Virus record (IMG/VR): IMGVR_UViG_3300006928_000048
Span: 1-29,733 of that record
Reading direction: 5' to 3' (one strand)
Length of the DNA: 29,733 nt
Source of the DNA: a virus
Below, piece after piece: positions 1 through 8,900 of the stretch; position 1 is the first letter of the stretch, and the number at the start of each line of letters is the position of its first letter. Position numbers and translations under genes: made by a program. The notes under the pieces are model-generated. The model saw only the letters and a program-made list of their open reading frames with translations, had not been told where the DNA came from and ran no database searches.

Positions 1-587
1 GTTGTAGTAAGTGTACAACTACCACTACCAGATACTCTCTTTACATATGCTAAGACTTGATAGTTCTGCCCATTCAAAGCTGCTGCTGACTTAGCAACAA
101 ATGACTGGACTAAAGTACCATTGTTAGAACCAACAGTTACTTTTAGAGAAGCATCTCCTGACCTAGGGTCAGTAGTATCTCTTTCTGGTGTTACGTTAGT
201 TGCAGTCCATTGGTTGATTTCAGTATCTTCAAATCTACCATTTCTAATAATCATATCTACTTCTTCTTGTGCATAACCTAAAGTTATCTCACCTTCAAAG
301 TTTGCTAAGACACCATCTGAATAACCATATTTAGCATCCTTACCAAAACTTCTATCCTCACCTTGACCAAATCCTCTGTGAAAAGAAGTAAGGTCATACG
401 TCATAGAAGCGTTAGGGTCAACCTGTTGGTAGTTCGCATCATCTGTCGGTTGTCTAGGGGGTAAGAAAGGCTTAGAGCTAAGAGAATAGCCGTTTGTTAA
501 GTTAGGACTATCCTTCCATAATGTTAGTTCTACAGGATTTGAACTGCCGTCTGTGTTTTGTAGTTTTACATCTGTATGTTGTGGCAT
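1..587 (-). CDS. Tail or fibre protein with carbohydrate-binding-like module, partial
   Basis: The gene starts with ATG at 587 on the complement and runs out of the window at base 1, so about 195 residues are visible. Residues 1-110 are an unassigned head domain. From NGRFE at residues 116-120 the chain looks like a galactose-binding-fold carbohydrate-binding module: an N-G-x-F-E opening, a Trp at 127, then SGDASLKVTV and alternating beta strands. Such modules in phage virions usually bind cell-surface glycans. Its start overlaps the stop of the preceding gene in a TAATG junction, so the two are probably translationally coupled. The next protein upstream carries a related module with the same DTTDP motif. 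A virion tail or fibre role is inferred from this module and from its position at the end of the late block; the exact family is not recognised. Confidence 0.6.
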   Translation of the reverse strand, partial: MPQHTDVKLQNTDGSSNPVELTLWKDSPNLTNGYSLSSKPFLPPRQPTDDANYQQVDPNASMTYDLTSFHRGFGQGEDRSFGKDAKYGYSDGVLANFEGEITLGYAQEEVDMIIRNGRFEDTEINQWTATNVTPERDTTDPRSGDASLKVTVGSNNGTLVQSFVAKSAAALNGQNYQVLAYVKRVSGSGSCTLTT

Positions 588-1906
588 TACGAAGCTGTGT
601 TCCTTATCATTGCCATAGGTGTCATACCACCTAGCATTTCATTTGTTCTATTTTTAAAATGATTAAATCTATTTAATGCTTGTTGTTGTTCTGTAGAATC
701 AACTGTATCTATTTCACCTTGGAATAAAATACTAGCAGCTAGATTATACAATAACCTTCTACTGCTTTCATTTATTTCTTGTGCTGAAGAAGATAAGTTC
801 CCAAAGTCTAACATACCCATACCAACAATCATTAGGTTATGGTCTTCAGGTATTGCTTCTGTAATTCTAATTTGTGTGTCTTCTTCTCTCCAGTTTCTAA
901 CTGCAATCCTACCTGCTCTAGGCATTTCTTCTCTACCAGAAGTAGCTATTGCTTCATCTGCATAACAAGTAAAAGCATCACCAGAACTTATTTGTATACC
1001 TGCCTTGATAGAACTAGAAACATTGTTAGCAACTGTAGTAACTGTTATTCTTTCCCAACCGTTTCCTGTGTGTGAATCTCCAGTAACTACAGTATCGGAG
1101 TCTGTTTGTAAAAATGCAGATACACGACTTGCAGTTTTAGAGTATACCCATATAGCAAAGTTTAGTTCTTCACCTTCATAATTAGTAGGGTTAGTTACTG
1201 ATAAATAGAACTGCCCTACAGAAGATGCAGCTACAGTTAGTTTTGCAGATTGAGATTCTCCCCATACCATTGCATTATCTGGGTCAGTAGTATCTGCTTC
1301 TACAGCAGCAGTAATATTACTTGTAGTCCAGTCAGTAATACTAGAGGAAGATTCTTCCATGTCACAGTTCTGGTCACTAAGAATATTATCTGTACTTGTT
1401 TTAGCATCTATTCTTTTTTCTATCCATACCTGTCTAACATATCCTCTTGGGATAGAAGTAGGTCTAGTAAAGTTATATTGAAATGTCTTTGCAGTATTTG
1501 TATTGTTATATACAGGAACATATACTCTAGGGAATATTTCTTGTGCTGCATCTTGCAACGTGTCAGTTAGTCTTTGAGGGTCATATCTATATATTTCAAA
1601 GGTAGCCTGTGTACTACTATCTGAACTAAGACTAGAACCAGATACAGTTATAGTTCCACTACTACCTGTGTAATCAGATATTCTACGAATAGCACCACTA
1701 TTATTTTGTGATGTTATCTTTATATAAAAATCATTTAGTATATCATCTACATCCCAACCTCTATCTCCTAGGGTTGTGCATACTACAGATGTATTTGCAG
1801 CTATAGCAGTTGTAGTTGTAAACGAACCAACATATGCACCAATACGTCTAGCATATTCTGGTAGCATAGTTGCTAATGATGTTGTTGATGAAATTGTTGT
1901 TGGCAT
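587..1906 (-). CDS. Virion neck/tail protein with inserted carbohydrate-binding-like domain
   Basis: This is a 439-residue protein of the late block. Residues 1-130 (with PEYARRIGAYVG near the start) and the helical C-terminus (about 330-439) flank a beta-sandwich insert at about 179-322. The insert opens NCDMEES, has a Trp at 193, a SAKLTV strand and a closing YADEA strand, which is the pattern of carbohydrate-binding modules (CBM_4_9-like). The insert resembles the module in the following gene and both contain DTTDP encoded by identical DNA. Helical ends around a beta insert would fit an adaptor, stopper or tail-tube-associated protein carrying a surface-exposed domain, but the family is not recognised. 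Its stop overlaps the next ATG and its own start overlaps the upstream stop (TAATG at both ends). Confidence 0.6.
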   Translation of the reverse strand: MPTTISSTTSLATMLPEYARRIGAYVGSFTTTTAIAANTSVVCTTLGDRGWDVDDILNDFYIKITSQNNSGAIRRISDYTGSSGTITVSGSSLSSDSSTQATFEIYRYDPQRLTDTLQDAAQEIFPRVYVPVYNNTNTAKTFQYNFTRPTSIPRGYVRQVWIEKRIDAKTSTDNILSDQNCDMEESSSSITDWTTSNITAAVEADTTDPDNAMVWGESQSAKLTVAASSVGQFYLSVTNPTNYEGEELNFAIWVYSKTASRVSAFLQTDSDTVVTGDSHTGNGWERITVTTVANNVSSSIKAGIQISSGDAFTCYADEAIATSGREEMPRAGRIAVRNWREEDTQIRITEAIPEDHNLMIVGMGMLDFGNLSSSAQEINESSRRLLYNLAASILFQGEIDTVDSTEQQQALNRFNHFKNRTNEMLGGMTPMAMIRNTAS

Positions 1907-2202
1907 TATACTAACACTCCAATGTAATGTATTTTATCCCCATCTGATGCAGAATCGCAATAAAATTCTGACAAATCTCCTGGCCTACCCTCTGTAAAAT
2001 CTATAGTTTCTGTTCCCCCTGCTGCTGAAAACTCTATTGCAGCTACAGATGATGAAACATCTGAACCACCAACGTAAGTTATACCAGTATTGCCTGGTGG
2101 TGCTTGAAATCTAACACGTCTTACTGGTGTTGGAGTAGTAGTAACTTGCACTCTTGTACCAGCTGAACTAATTGTTTTAGTACCTGCTGTAAAGGATGCC
2201 AT
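1906..2202 (-). CDS. Small beta-rich virion protein, unknown
   Basis: This 98-residue protein is rich in Thr, Ser, Gly and Val with alternating strand patterns (for example TRVQVTTTPTPVRRVRFQAP). It resembles small phage head-decoration or neck proteins in composition only. It overlaps the downstream gene by one base (TAATG), and only one base separates its start from the upstream gene, so it belongs to one polycistronic late message. The C-terminal YCDSASDGDKIHYIGVLV looks like a final beta hairpin. No catalytic motif is visible. The assignment as structural rests on position and composition. Confidence 0.5.
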   Translation of the reverse strand: MASFTAGTKTISSAGTRVQVTTTPTPVRRVRFQAPPGNTGITYVGGSDVSSSVAAIEFSAAGGTETIDFTEGRPGDLSEFYCDSASDGDKIHYIGVLV

Positions 2203-2203
2203 G

Positions 2204-2656
2204 CTAATCTCCTAATGCTGATGTAATTTCTGTCAATTGTTCTACAGAATAATATTTTTCTTTATGTTCTACTAACCCACTTGCATGAGTAAGCTTTGTT
2301 AAAACAGTATAACCCTTTACAAAACCAAAAGCATCTTCATGAGCAACTAAAGTAAACGCAGGTTTCTTTCCTCTTACTCTTTCTATTGCTCTCTGCCTTC
2401 TTTCAAAAGCTATCTTAGCATCAAAGTCAGTAGTCTCTAACTGTTGCCTTGCTTGTTCATATGCTTTTGTAGCTGCCTTGTTACTGTTGTTAGCATGTTT
2501 ACCAACAACATCTTGGGCCATTTGTGCCACTGACTCTTTATCTCCATATGCGTATCTGTTATCTGGTATAAGAACTTTTAAATCTTTACCTGGAACATCT
2601 ACTTGCACTACGGTTTCGTCAGGCTTTCTAACAATGTGATTTTTATCGTGAGCCAT
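2204..2656 (-). CDS. Late-block protein of unknown function
   Basis: This 150-residue protein starts MAHDKNHIVRKPDETVVQVDVPG. Its middle part is charged and probably helical (KAATKAYEQARQQLETTDFDAKIAFERRQRAIERVRGKK, about residues 60-98), and the end is mixed alpha/beta. It is not recognised. It lies between two small beta-rich virion proteins with one-base junctions, so it is probably a minor virion or assembly protein made in the same message. No signal peptide, membrane segment or enzyme motif is visible. Confidence 0.5.
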   Translation of the reverse strand: MAHDKNHIVRKPDETVVQVDVPGKDLKVLIPDNRYAYGDKESVAQMAQDVVGKHANNSNKAATKAYEQARQQLETTDFDAKIAFERRQRAIERVRGKKPAFTLVAHEDAFGFVKGYTVLTKLTHASGLVEHKEKYYSVEQLTEITSALGD

Positions 2657-2961
2657 TAAATTGCATCCTGAAAGCCAGCTACACCAGATGTGTGTGAACC
2701 ATATGCCACTTTAAGTGAAGCACTTGTAGAAGTAGTTCTTATAAACTTTACTGCATTAAGTACATCAGTTCCCATCAATGTAATACTTCCATCTGCTGCA
2801 ATAGTTGTGCCTTCTGCTGATGTTGGAGCTGTACCATCATATCTAAACCTAACAGCTGCTGTATCACATTGTATGTGTGCAACTGTAGCTTCTGATGGAA
2901 CACTAGCCAAACCAACTGCTGAAGCAGCCACAGCTAATTTCTCATATCCTAATATTGCCAT
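2656..2961 (-). CDS. Small virion protein, decoration or neck family candidate
   Basis: This 101-residue protein reads as a compact beta sandwich. The segment AHIQCDTAAVRFRYDGTAPT, followed by a Gly-rich turn and AVKFIRTTSTSASLKVAYG, resembles a small structural protein common in tailed phages, in which an IRFR-DGT-PT block is followed by K-IR and a final strand. The function in that group is usually only given as virion-associated. The start has a good site, AAGGAATATATAATG on the complement. A 9-bp inverted repeat lies immediately upstream of its ribosome binding site. Confidence 0.55.
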   Translation of the reverse strand: MAILGYEKLAVAASAVGLASVPSEATVAHIQCDTAAVRFRYDGTAPTSAEGTTIAADGSITLMGTDVLNAVKFIRTTSTSASLKVAYGSHTSGVAGFQDAI

Positions 2962-2977
2962 TATATATTCCTTGTCT

Positions 2978-3007
2978 AATAGAGGGAGAAATAAATCCCC
3001 CTCTATT
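2978..3007 (-). terminator. Intergenic hairpin in the late operon
   Basis: AATAGAGGG (2978-2986) and CCCTCTATT (2999-3007) form a perfect 9-bp stem with a 12-base loop in the only sizeable gap of the small-gene cluster. On the minus strand it falls after the 3022-3369 gene and before the ribosome binding site of the next gene. No T tract follows on that strand, so full termination is unlikely. An RNA-processing, mRNA-stability or attenuation element is more plausible. Confidence 0.5.
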
Positions 3008-3021
3008 ATTATTACTAATTT

Positions 3022-3369
3022 TTAGTTGTCTCCAGAAGTTGAAGAAACCCATTGCCCTGCAACGAATTTAAACCAACCACCAGAGTTTTGGTGAACTAAA
3101 CCGATTTGGTTGTCACTGTTATTACCATCTCTAATAGTTAAGTCTTCATCACCATCTGACTCATTTTGTATATAGACTTCCATAAAACTAGTTGTTACAC
3201 CAGTTTCAGAAGCATCTACAGCAATTAAGTCTAAGTTATTACCACTACCACCACAATCAACAAGTTGTAGCTTGTCACTTGCAGCAGTAAGAGTTAAATC
3301 TGCATCTGCACCACCCATAGCAAGAGTAGTTCCATTTACAGATTCATACTGCCTTGTTCCTACGGTCAT
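3022..3369 (-). CDS. Putative decoration-type virion protein
   Basis: This 115-residue protein has regular beta-strand spacing and many Asp, Asn, Gly and Thr residues (DADLTLTAASDKLQLVDCGG, then NESDGDEDLTIRDGN and WFKFVAGQWVSSTSGDN). The repeat of short hydrophobic strands and turns suggests a trimeric or beta-barrel decoration or fibre protein. It lies two bases downstream of the zinc-finger gene in the same late transcript. It is not recognised as a named family. The structural role is inferred from position and composition. Confidence 0.5.
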   Translation of the reverse strand: MTVGTRQYESVNGTTLAMGGADADLTLTAASDKLQLVDCGGSGNNLDLIAVDASETGVTTSFMEVYIQNESDGDEDLTIRDGNNSDNQIGLVHQNSGGWFKFVAGQWVSSTSGDN

Positions 3370-3371
3370 AG

Positions 3372-3845
3372 TTATTTTTCCTTATGTTTCCGAGTAATAT
3401 GAATCTTCATGTTACTCTCTGTAGCAAATCTTTTTCTGCAACCTTTTACAGTACATTTCAAAGATTTACTTTTGTTAATTTCTCTTGTTTCCCGTTTTTT
3501 TAACTCTTGTGCTAACATATCGGTTGCCACCTCAAGACTGCTCTCACTGGAAATTTCTGCACTATCGGCTTCTAACGTCTCAAGCACAGGGCGAGCCATG
3601 AGCCAATTTTTCTGTACGGCAGTGGCGAGACCATGAATATGTCCAGGGTACTTAAGAGTTTCCCATTCACCATTTATCTCACGATAAAATATCGCTTGGT
3701 CTGGTGTAACGTATTCAGGTAACGGTAGTTCCTGTAAATTGTTCCTCTTTAAATATTCCTTAACCATGTCAGGATGTTGTGCAATCACTTCATTCTTCCA
3801 ATAGTTTTGCATTATTTTTGGAGGTGCAACAACTGGTTGTTCCAT
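3372..3845 (-). CDS. Late-block protein with C-terminal C2H2 zinc finger
   Basis: This 157-residue protein lies between the capsid and decoration genes. Residues 1-90 (PKIMQNYWKNEVIAQHP, then PGHIHGLATAVQKNW) are mixed and unrecognised. Residues 91-128 are acidic then basic helix. Residues 131-154 are a canonical C2H2 zinc finger with Cys131, Cys136, Phe140, Met146, His149 and His154 in C-x4-C-x3-F-x5-M-x2-H-x4-H spacing. Such fingers bind nucleic acid or protein in eukaryotes and are uncommon in phage virion operons. It overlaps the upstream gene by one base. A role in DNA packaging, head completion or gene regulation cannot be separated from sequence alone. Confidence 0.65.
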   Translation of the reverse strand: MEQPVVAPPKIMQNYWKNEVIAQHPDMVKEYLKRNNLQELPLPEYVTPDQAIFYREINGEWETLKYPGHIHGLATAVQKNWLMARPVLETLEADSAEISSESSLEVATDMLAQELKKRETREINKSKSLKCTVKGCRKRFATESNMKIHITRKHKEK

Positions 3846-4204
3846 TATCTTTTCCCTCTCTTTCCTCTTTTTCGTTTCTTAGTTTTTGAGATAGCTTTAC
3901 CTGGCCTGGTTACACTATCCTCAATCTTAGAAGGTGGCATCCAATCAAATAATTTTTTGTTGGAGTCTATGTTATCTACAATTGTTCCATTTCTTATTTC
4001 AGAAGTGGTAAACGGTTTTCTTAGATAGATGTTTGCAGCATATCTCGGAACGACTAACTTTGAACCATCTCTCTGGTCATAAAGCGTCACCTTCTCAGCA
4101 TCAGCTGGAATATCAAGGTTTAACTCTGCAATAGAATCACCCAAGAACTGTTTTACTTGTCCTCGTTTTTTGTTAATCCATTGAGACGTATCCTGAGTTA
4201 CCAC
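3845..4204 (-). CDS. Basic-tailed head/neck protein, unknown
   Basis: This 119-residue protein follows the capsid gene. The first 95 residues are mixed alpha/beta (WINKKRGQVKQFLGDSIAEL, then VTLYDQRDGSKLVVPRYAANIYLRKPF). The last 15 residues are almost all Lys, Arg and Gly (SKTKKRKRGKRGKR), a tail that could contact packaged DNA. Position just after the capsid and a size near 120 residues would suit a head-completion or minor head protein. This is inference, as the family is not recognised. Its stop overlaps the start of the zinc-finger gene (TAATG). Confidence 0.5.
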   Translation of the reverse strand: MVTQDTSQWINKKRGQVKQFLGDSIAELNLDIPADAEKVTLYDQRDGSKLVVPRYAANIYLRKPFTTSEIRNGTIVDNIDSNKKLFDWMPPSKIEDSVTRPGKAISKTKKRKRGKRGKR

Positions 4205-4220
4205 AATTTACCTACCTTTC

Positions 4221-5117
4221 TTAGATAGCATCAGTAGCTGAAAGTATTTCAACTCCCCATGTATCTACAATTTCTGACTCACCCCAAGTACCAACAGTTA
4301 CAATTTCTGTTCCTCTTAGTGATGCGTCTCTTTCTTCTTCTGCACTTATTTCACTTTGCATTGCAAGTGCAAGTGCTTCTCTTGCGAAGACTCCACCTTT
4401 AGAGTCTCCTGAACCATCTCTTGAGATGTTACCATCTTCATAGATAGGAACACCAAATACTGGGTCGTTACCTCTCCAGTAAGAACTGATTACATCAGCT
4501 GATGGTCCTTCAGGTACAGTCTGAGCTGGCATTCCTGTACCACCTGCTTGTATACCTGCTAGTTCTTGAGTCAACCTTCGTATCTGCTCTGGATGTAAAA
4601 CTGCATTAGGTTTACTTGGAGCTGGTCCAAATGTTGAGTTGTTGTCAGTTCTCAAATAAGATACTGCACCTGCAATAGTAGTAAATGTTGCATTATTACC
4701 TGCACCTGGTACAGACTTTGAGAAACCGTCTAATAAAGTTACTAGGTCGCTATCTAGCAATCTACCTACTGCTCTTCCGTGCATAGTACCTACTGCTGAT
4801 AGTACGTTTTCGTTATTTTCATGTCGTAATCGGTCACTAACAAATGATAGTATTCCGTGTTCAGAAGCAGTCAAACTAACAACTGTTGCTGTAACTTGCT
4901 GTGGTACAGATAAATCTACACCTTCAGTAAGAGCTACTGCACTTTGTCTTCCCCAAATAGGAACGTTAATTTGTTTGCTTCCAGCTTCTATATCATACCT
5001 CATGACAAGGTCCATCATAGGTGCTGACGGCTCTACGTTATCAATTGATTCAGCGACAATAATTTTAGACATATCACTCAAACTCGAGGAGCTTGAGAGG
5101 GTCAATCCTGTTGCCAT
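4221..5117 (-). CDS. Major capsid protein (candidate)
   Basis: This 298-residue protein lies directly after the scaffold-like gene, the usual place for the major capsid protein. It starts MATGLTLSSSSSLSDMSKIIVAESIDN and contains a stretch ending GSKQINVPIWGRQSAVALTEGVDL (about residues 46-70), typical of the early E-loop or beta region of HK97-fold coats. A long helix-rich middle (SFVSDRLRHENNENVLSAVG to LVTLLDGF) and a DPVFGVPIYED segment near 220-230 follow. An N-terminal prohead-protease site is not evident and no protease gene is in the window. The start has AAGGAAATAATACAATG on the complement. The identification rests on order, size and fold-like pattern, not on a recognised close homologue. 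Confidence 0.75.
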   Translation of the reverse strand: MATGLTLSSSSSLSDMSKIIVAESIDNVEPSAPMMDLVMRYDIEAGSKQINVPIWGRQSAVALTEGVDLSVPQQVTATVVSLTASEHGILSFVSDRLRHENNENVLSAVGTMHGRAVGRLLDSDLVTLLDGFSKSVPGAGNNATFTTIAGAVSYLRTDNNSTFGPAPSKPNAVLHPEQIRRLTQELAGIQAGGTGMPAQTVPEGPSADVISSYWRGNDPVFGVPIYEDGNISRDGSGDSKGGVFAREALALAMQSEISAEEERDASLRGTEIVTVGTWGESEIVDTWGVEILSATDAI

Positions 5118-5129
5118 TGTATTATTTCC

Positions 5130-5912
5130 TTATAATTGTGCTGACCCAGAACTTCTTATTTGTTTCTTGGCTTCTCTATATTGAGTAGAGGTTATATTAC
5201 CATCTGCAAATAATTGTGCTGCATCAGACAAACTGCTAATTGTTTTTACGCTTTTTTGTGGAGCACCTTGAGTTGAAGGAGTAGCTGGAGGTGGTGTAGC
5301 TGCTTGAGGTTGTTGAGTTTGTTGAGGTTGTGAGCCTTTCATTTTCTCAATATTTTTTCTTGCTAAATCAATTGACTGCAATAAAGACATACCTTGGGTA
5401 TATCCTTCCCACAACCTTGAGTCTTCAATATTCATATTGAGACCGTTTTGAGTTATCAAGTCCTGTGTAGCTGTTGCTAAAGCATTTATATTAGGGTCTA
5501 CTGGTTGTTCCTGTTGTACAGGTTCTGGTTGTGCCGTAGCTGGTTGTGACCTTTGTTTTAATACCATCTCTGCTAGTTGTTCATTGTCAAGGTTAAGAAG
5601 TCTTTCTCTTTCTTGTGCATTAGCCATTTGCATCAAAGGTTCTAATCTTTGGTTCAATTGTTCTAATTTACTATCAAGAGATTTTTCAACTGCTGCTATT
5701 TTTTGTCCTGACACTTGTGCCAGTCTACCTTGTTCCTTACCCATAAAGTCTTGTAATGTTTTATTTACAATACTTGTTACGTCTGGAGTTTCGGTAACAG
5801 CTGGTTGTTCTTCCGTAGTTGCTGCAACTTCTTGTGGTTGTTCCGTAGAATTTTCTGCAAGTACTTGTTGTGCAGTATTTTCTGGTGTGTTTTGTTTGAC
5901 TTCTTCTGCCAT
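5130..5912 (-). CDS. Scaffold protein (candidate)
   Basis: This 260-residue protein is very rich in Gln, Glu, Pro and Ala. Its disordered N-terminus (about residues 1-45) is followed by a coiled coil at about 55-120 (LDSKLEQLNQRLEPLMQMANAQ), a second Gln/Pro-rich linker with QPQQTQQPQAATPPPATPST, and a short basic C-terminal helix. Low complexity, a coiled coil and a basic C-terminus immediately before the coat gene are the hallmarks of phage scaffolding proteins, which template the prohead and then leave. Only 12 bases separate it from the capsid start. Confidence 0.7.
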   Translation of the reverse strand: MAEEVKQNTPENTAQQVLAENSTEQPQEVAATTEEQPAVTETPDVTSIVNKTLQDFMGKEQGRLAQVSGQKIAAVEKSLDSKLEQLNQRLEPLMQMANAQERERLLNLDNEQLAEMVLKQRSQPATAQPEPVQQEQPVDPNINALATATQDLITQNGLNMNIEDSRLWEGYTQGMSLLQSIDLARKNIEKMKGSQPQQTQQPQAATPPPATPSTQGAPQKSVKTISSLSDAAQLFADGNITSTQYREAKKQIRSSGSAQL

Positions 5913-5953
5913 GTCCTTAGACCTTTCTATCCATAGATAGTGTTGTTTTATTG

Positions 5954-8900
5954 TTATTGTACAACATTTTCTGCCATTGTGGCATATTGGTCGTACAAGT
6001 TACCTGGTTGGTTTAATGATATAGGAGTTTTATTTCTCCATAAAGTTTGAGCTTCAAGGCTATCATTTTGAGGGTTTACCAAAGTAGTAGTATACCCCCA
6101 TCTATATAAAAAGCCATCTAATGCTGGATTATTCTCTCTCATAATTGTACGAGATTTTGCAATATAACTTGTAACTTCTTTTATTATCTCAGATTCTTTT
6201 AATACTTCTTTTTCTGATACCGTACCTGTTCTGTAAGCATTATACAATTGAGAAACTTCTGACTTAAGTCTTCCTAATTTATTTGCTGTAAAGTTTATAG
6301 CATCTTCTTTTGCACCATCCCAATAAAAAGAAAACCTTTCTCTAGCATCATATAATTCTTGTATTATAGGAGAAGTATTTTTACCTGCAACTAAATACTC
6401 TTGAATATATTCATAGGCATCATTACCATATTGATTAATCCAAGAAGCTTCTGCTTCTGCTTTACCGTCATAATCATAAAAAGATATACCTTGTTCTGTT
6501 TGTTTTTCCCATTCTGAATTATACAAAACATTTTCTAAGTAAGAACTAATCCATATATCTTCTATTTTTTCAGTGTCATTTATACTTTCTAATTGTTTTA
6601 TGTAATTATGTGCATCAGAATACTTACCACCTTCTTCATATATATCTTTATATTTAGATGAATACTCAGCATTTACTGTATTCAATGAAGCTCTTAAATC
6701 TGCTGGAGATTGAGCAACACTTGATACATAAGTATTTAAAGTTTCTGCTACTCTCTCTGCTTTTTCATCTCTAGTTGTTTCTAAGATTTCATAGAAATCA
6801 TCTAATTGAGAAGAATTGCCACCTTTATTTTGTCTGTCAATTTGTATTAATTCATCAGTTGCTTTTAAATCACTTAATATTGCTGCTGAAATTTTATTAC
6901 TTGATTCTTTTTCTAACTCAGAATTAAATAATTTTTTTCTTGTTGGGTCTAAATCTAAATAACTTGAAAATTCTGGGAACATTTCTGTTACTGCTTGGTC
7001 ACGCAAGTCACGCCTTCTTTCATAAGTAGTAAGTGGCCTTGTTCTTAATCCTGCAAATTCAGCTGCTATTCCTCTAAATCCTGTTTTATAAGGGTCACCT
7101 GCTACTGCATCTTGCATCCAAAAAGGAAAAAATCTTTTACCTTGTGCTGTTGCAAAATCAGTCAAACCTTCATAAGGCTCTCCAAAATAATTTTCATTAC
7201 TTATTGCTTCTAACATCATAGAACCAGCTGGTGCAGTAAATGCTCTACCTCGTAAGAATTGAAACCAAGGTTGGTCTGTAACTTCATTCTCTTGGTTTAT
7301 TTCTCTATACACAGCATCTACATCATCTGGCCCAGCTGCCATTCTATAAGCTGCCCTAGGCAAAGAAATTATTTGTGAACCAGGACCTACCCAATCATTA
7401 CCTATTTTTATTTGTAAGTAATGTGGTTGAGTTGGGTCTAAGTTTACATCTTGTCCTAAAGCTTGTCCTATTCCCCAAGTATAAGCTTGCAAACTTGTCC
7501 ATGCTCCTATTGCTCCTTGTCTTGCTAATGCACCTCGTTCTCCACCTCTAGTAAGTGAATCACTAAGTAATCCTAATATAGAACGAGTCATCCTAGGAGA
7601 GAAAAACATAAATGTTGATTCTATTTTTCTTTGAAAACTAGATAAACCAACTGCTTCAGAACTTAATGTTCCTGTTCCTTTTTCTATAAAATCTGCTATT
7701 TCTCTTATTTTTACAGCATCTTGTATTTCATCTAAGCCTGATGTCAATGCTTCAAAAGTAGAAATTTTTATTTCATCTATAAATGTAGACCAACTACCTT
7801 CAAATTTTCTTAACAATTTGCCTATTTGAGTTTTTCCTGGAAAATTAACAGGATTGGTTACTTCTCCACCCCATTTAGTTGTACTAGCTGAGACTGCTTC
7901 ATATGCTTCTACTTGCAATCTACCTAACCCCATATTATTTCTATTCATAAGTGCTAAAGTTTTTTGTCTAGCAGGAGAATAAGTTTTTGCTAATACTCTA
8001 TCTGGATTTACAAGAGATACAATACTATCAACAGTAGCTCTAGCAATACCTTTATATAAATTTTTTCCTTCTGAAATAAGTTTAGGATTATCTGCTGCAA
8101 TACCTTTTAAAATTTTTGCTGAACCTAAACCAAAAACTATTGGTGCATATATTGCAGTTAGACCTAAATCAATACCAGTACCAGCTAAACGAAAAACTTT
8201 TGTTATATCACCTGCCTTAGATATAGGTGCTCCTAAAACACCTGTACCTGTTTTTATTTGATTTTTTATCAAAGCAGGCATACCTACAACATCTTTACTT
8301 GCATTAATAATTAAATCAAAATCATTTGCAAATTTTGCAGCATCTTTTTCTGTACGAAATAACAAACCATCCCAAAGCTTTTCACTTTCTGTTTGTTCTA
8401 ATGGAACATTTCTATTACTTGGTTTTGTTTTCTTTAATGTAATTTCTTTGTTTCCAATTTTATAACCAGGTAAAGTATCTGCTTGTAGTTGAAAACCACT
8501 TTGAGGTGATGTTATTTTTTCAACTACTGTTATACCATACTGTTTTCTTGCTGCTTTACTTTTATTAAAAAAATCAATCAAATCATATTTCAAAACTGAA
8601 TCTATCATTTGATTATAAGCTCCAATAAAAGATAAACTCAAAGCATCTTCTGGATTAGCGTATATAATATTTTTTTCGCCATTAATAATTTCTTCAAATA
8701 TATTATCTGGGTCTAAATATTTTCTATTTTTGTTAAATGATTTTTCTAAACTGTTATTAGAAAATGCTTTATTACCTGTTCTGTTTAAAACATATCTTGA
8801 AGTATAAGCTTTTTCTGATAAATAAAAATCTGCTAAAGCTTTTCCTGATAAAACTTTACCACCAGCTACAATTGGGTTACCATATTCAGCTAATAATTTA

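Noticed and set aside
839-1997. Plus-strand open frames over the tail genes
   Set aside because: They are Cys/Ser-rich reverse-strand shadows without ribosome binding sites opposite well-supported minus-strand genes.
5913-5990. Minus-strand promoter before the scaffold gene (TTGTAC with an ACAATAAAACAAC-type spacer)
   Set aside because: It resembles the P3 spacer loosely, but the -35 is poor and the -10 spacing is off (19 or more bases). It lies at the end of a coding frame in a continuous operon.
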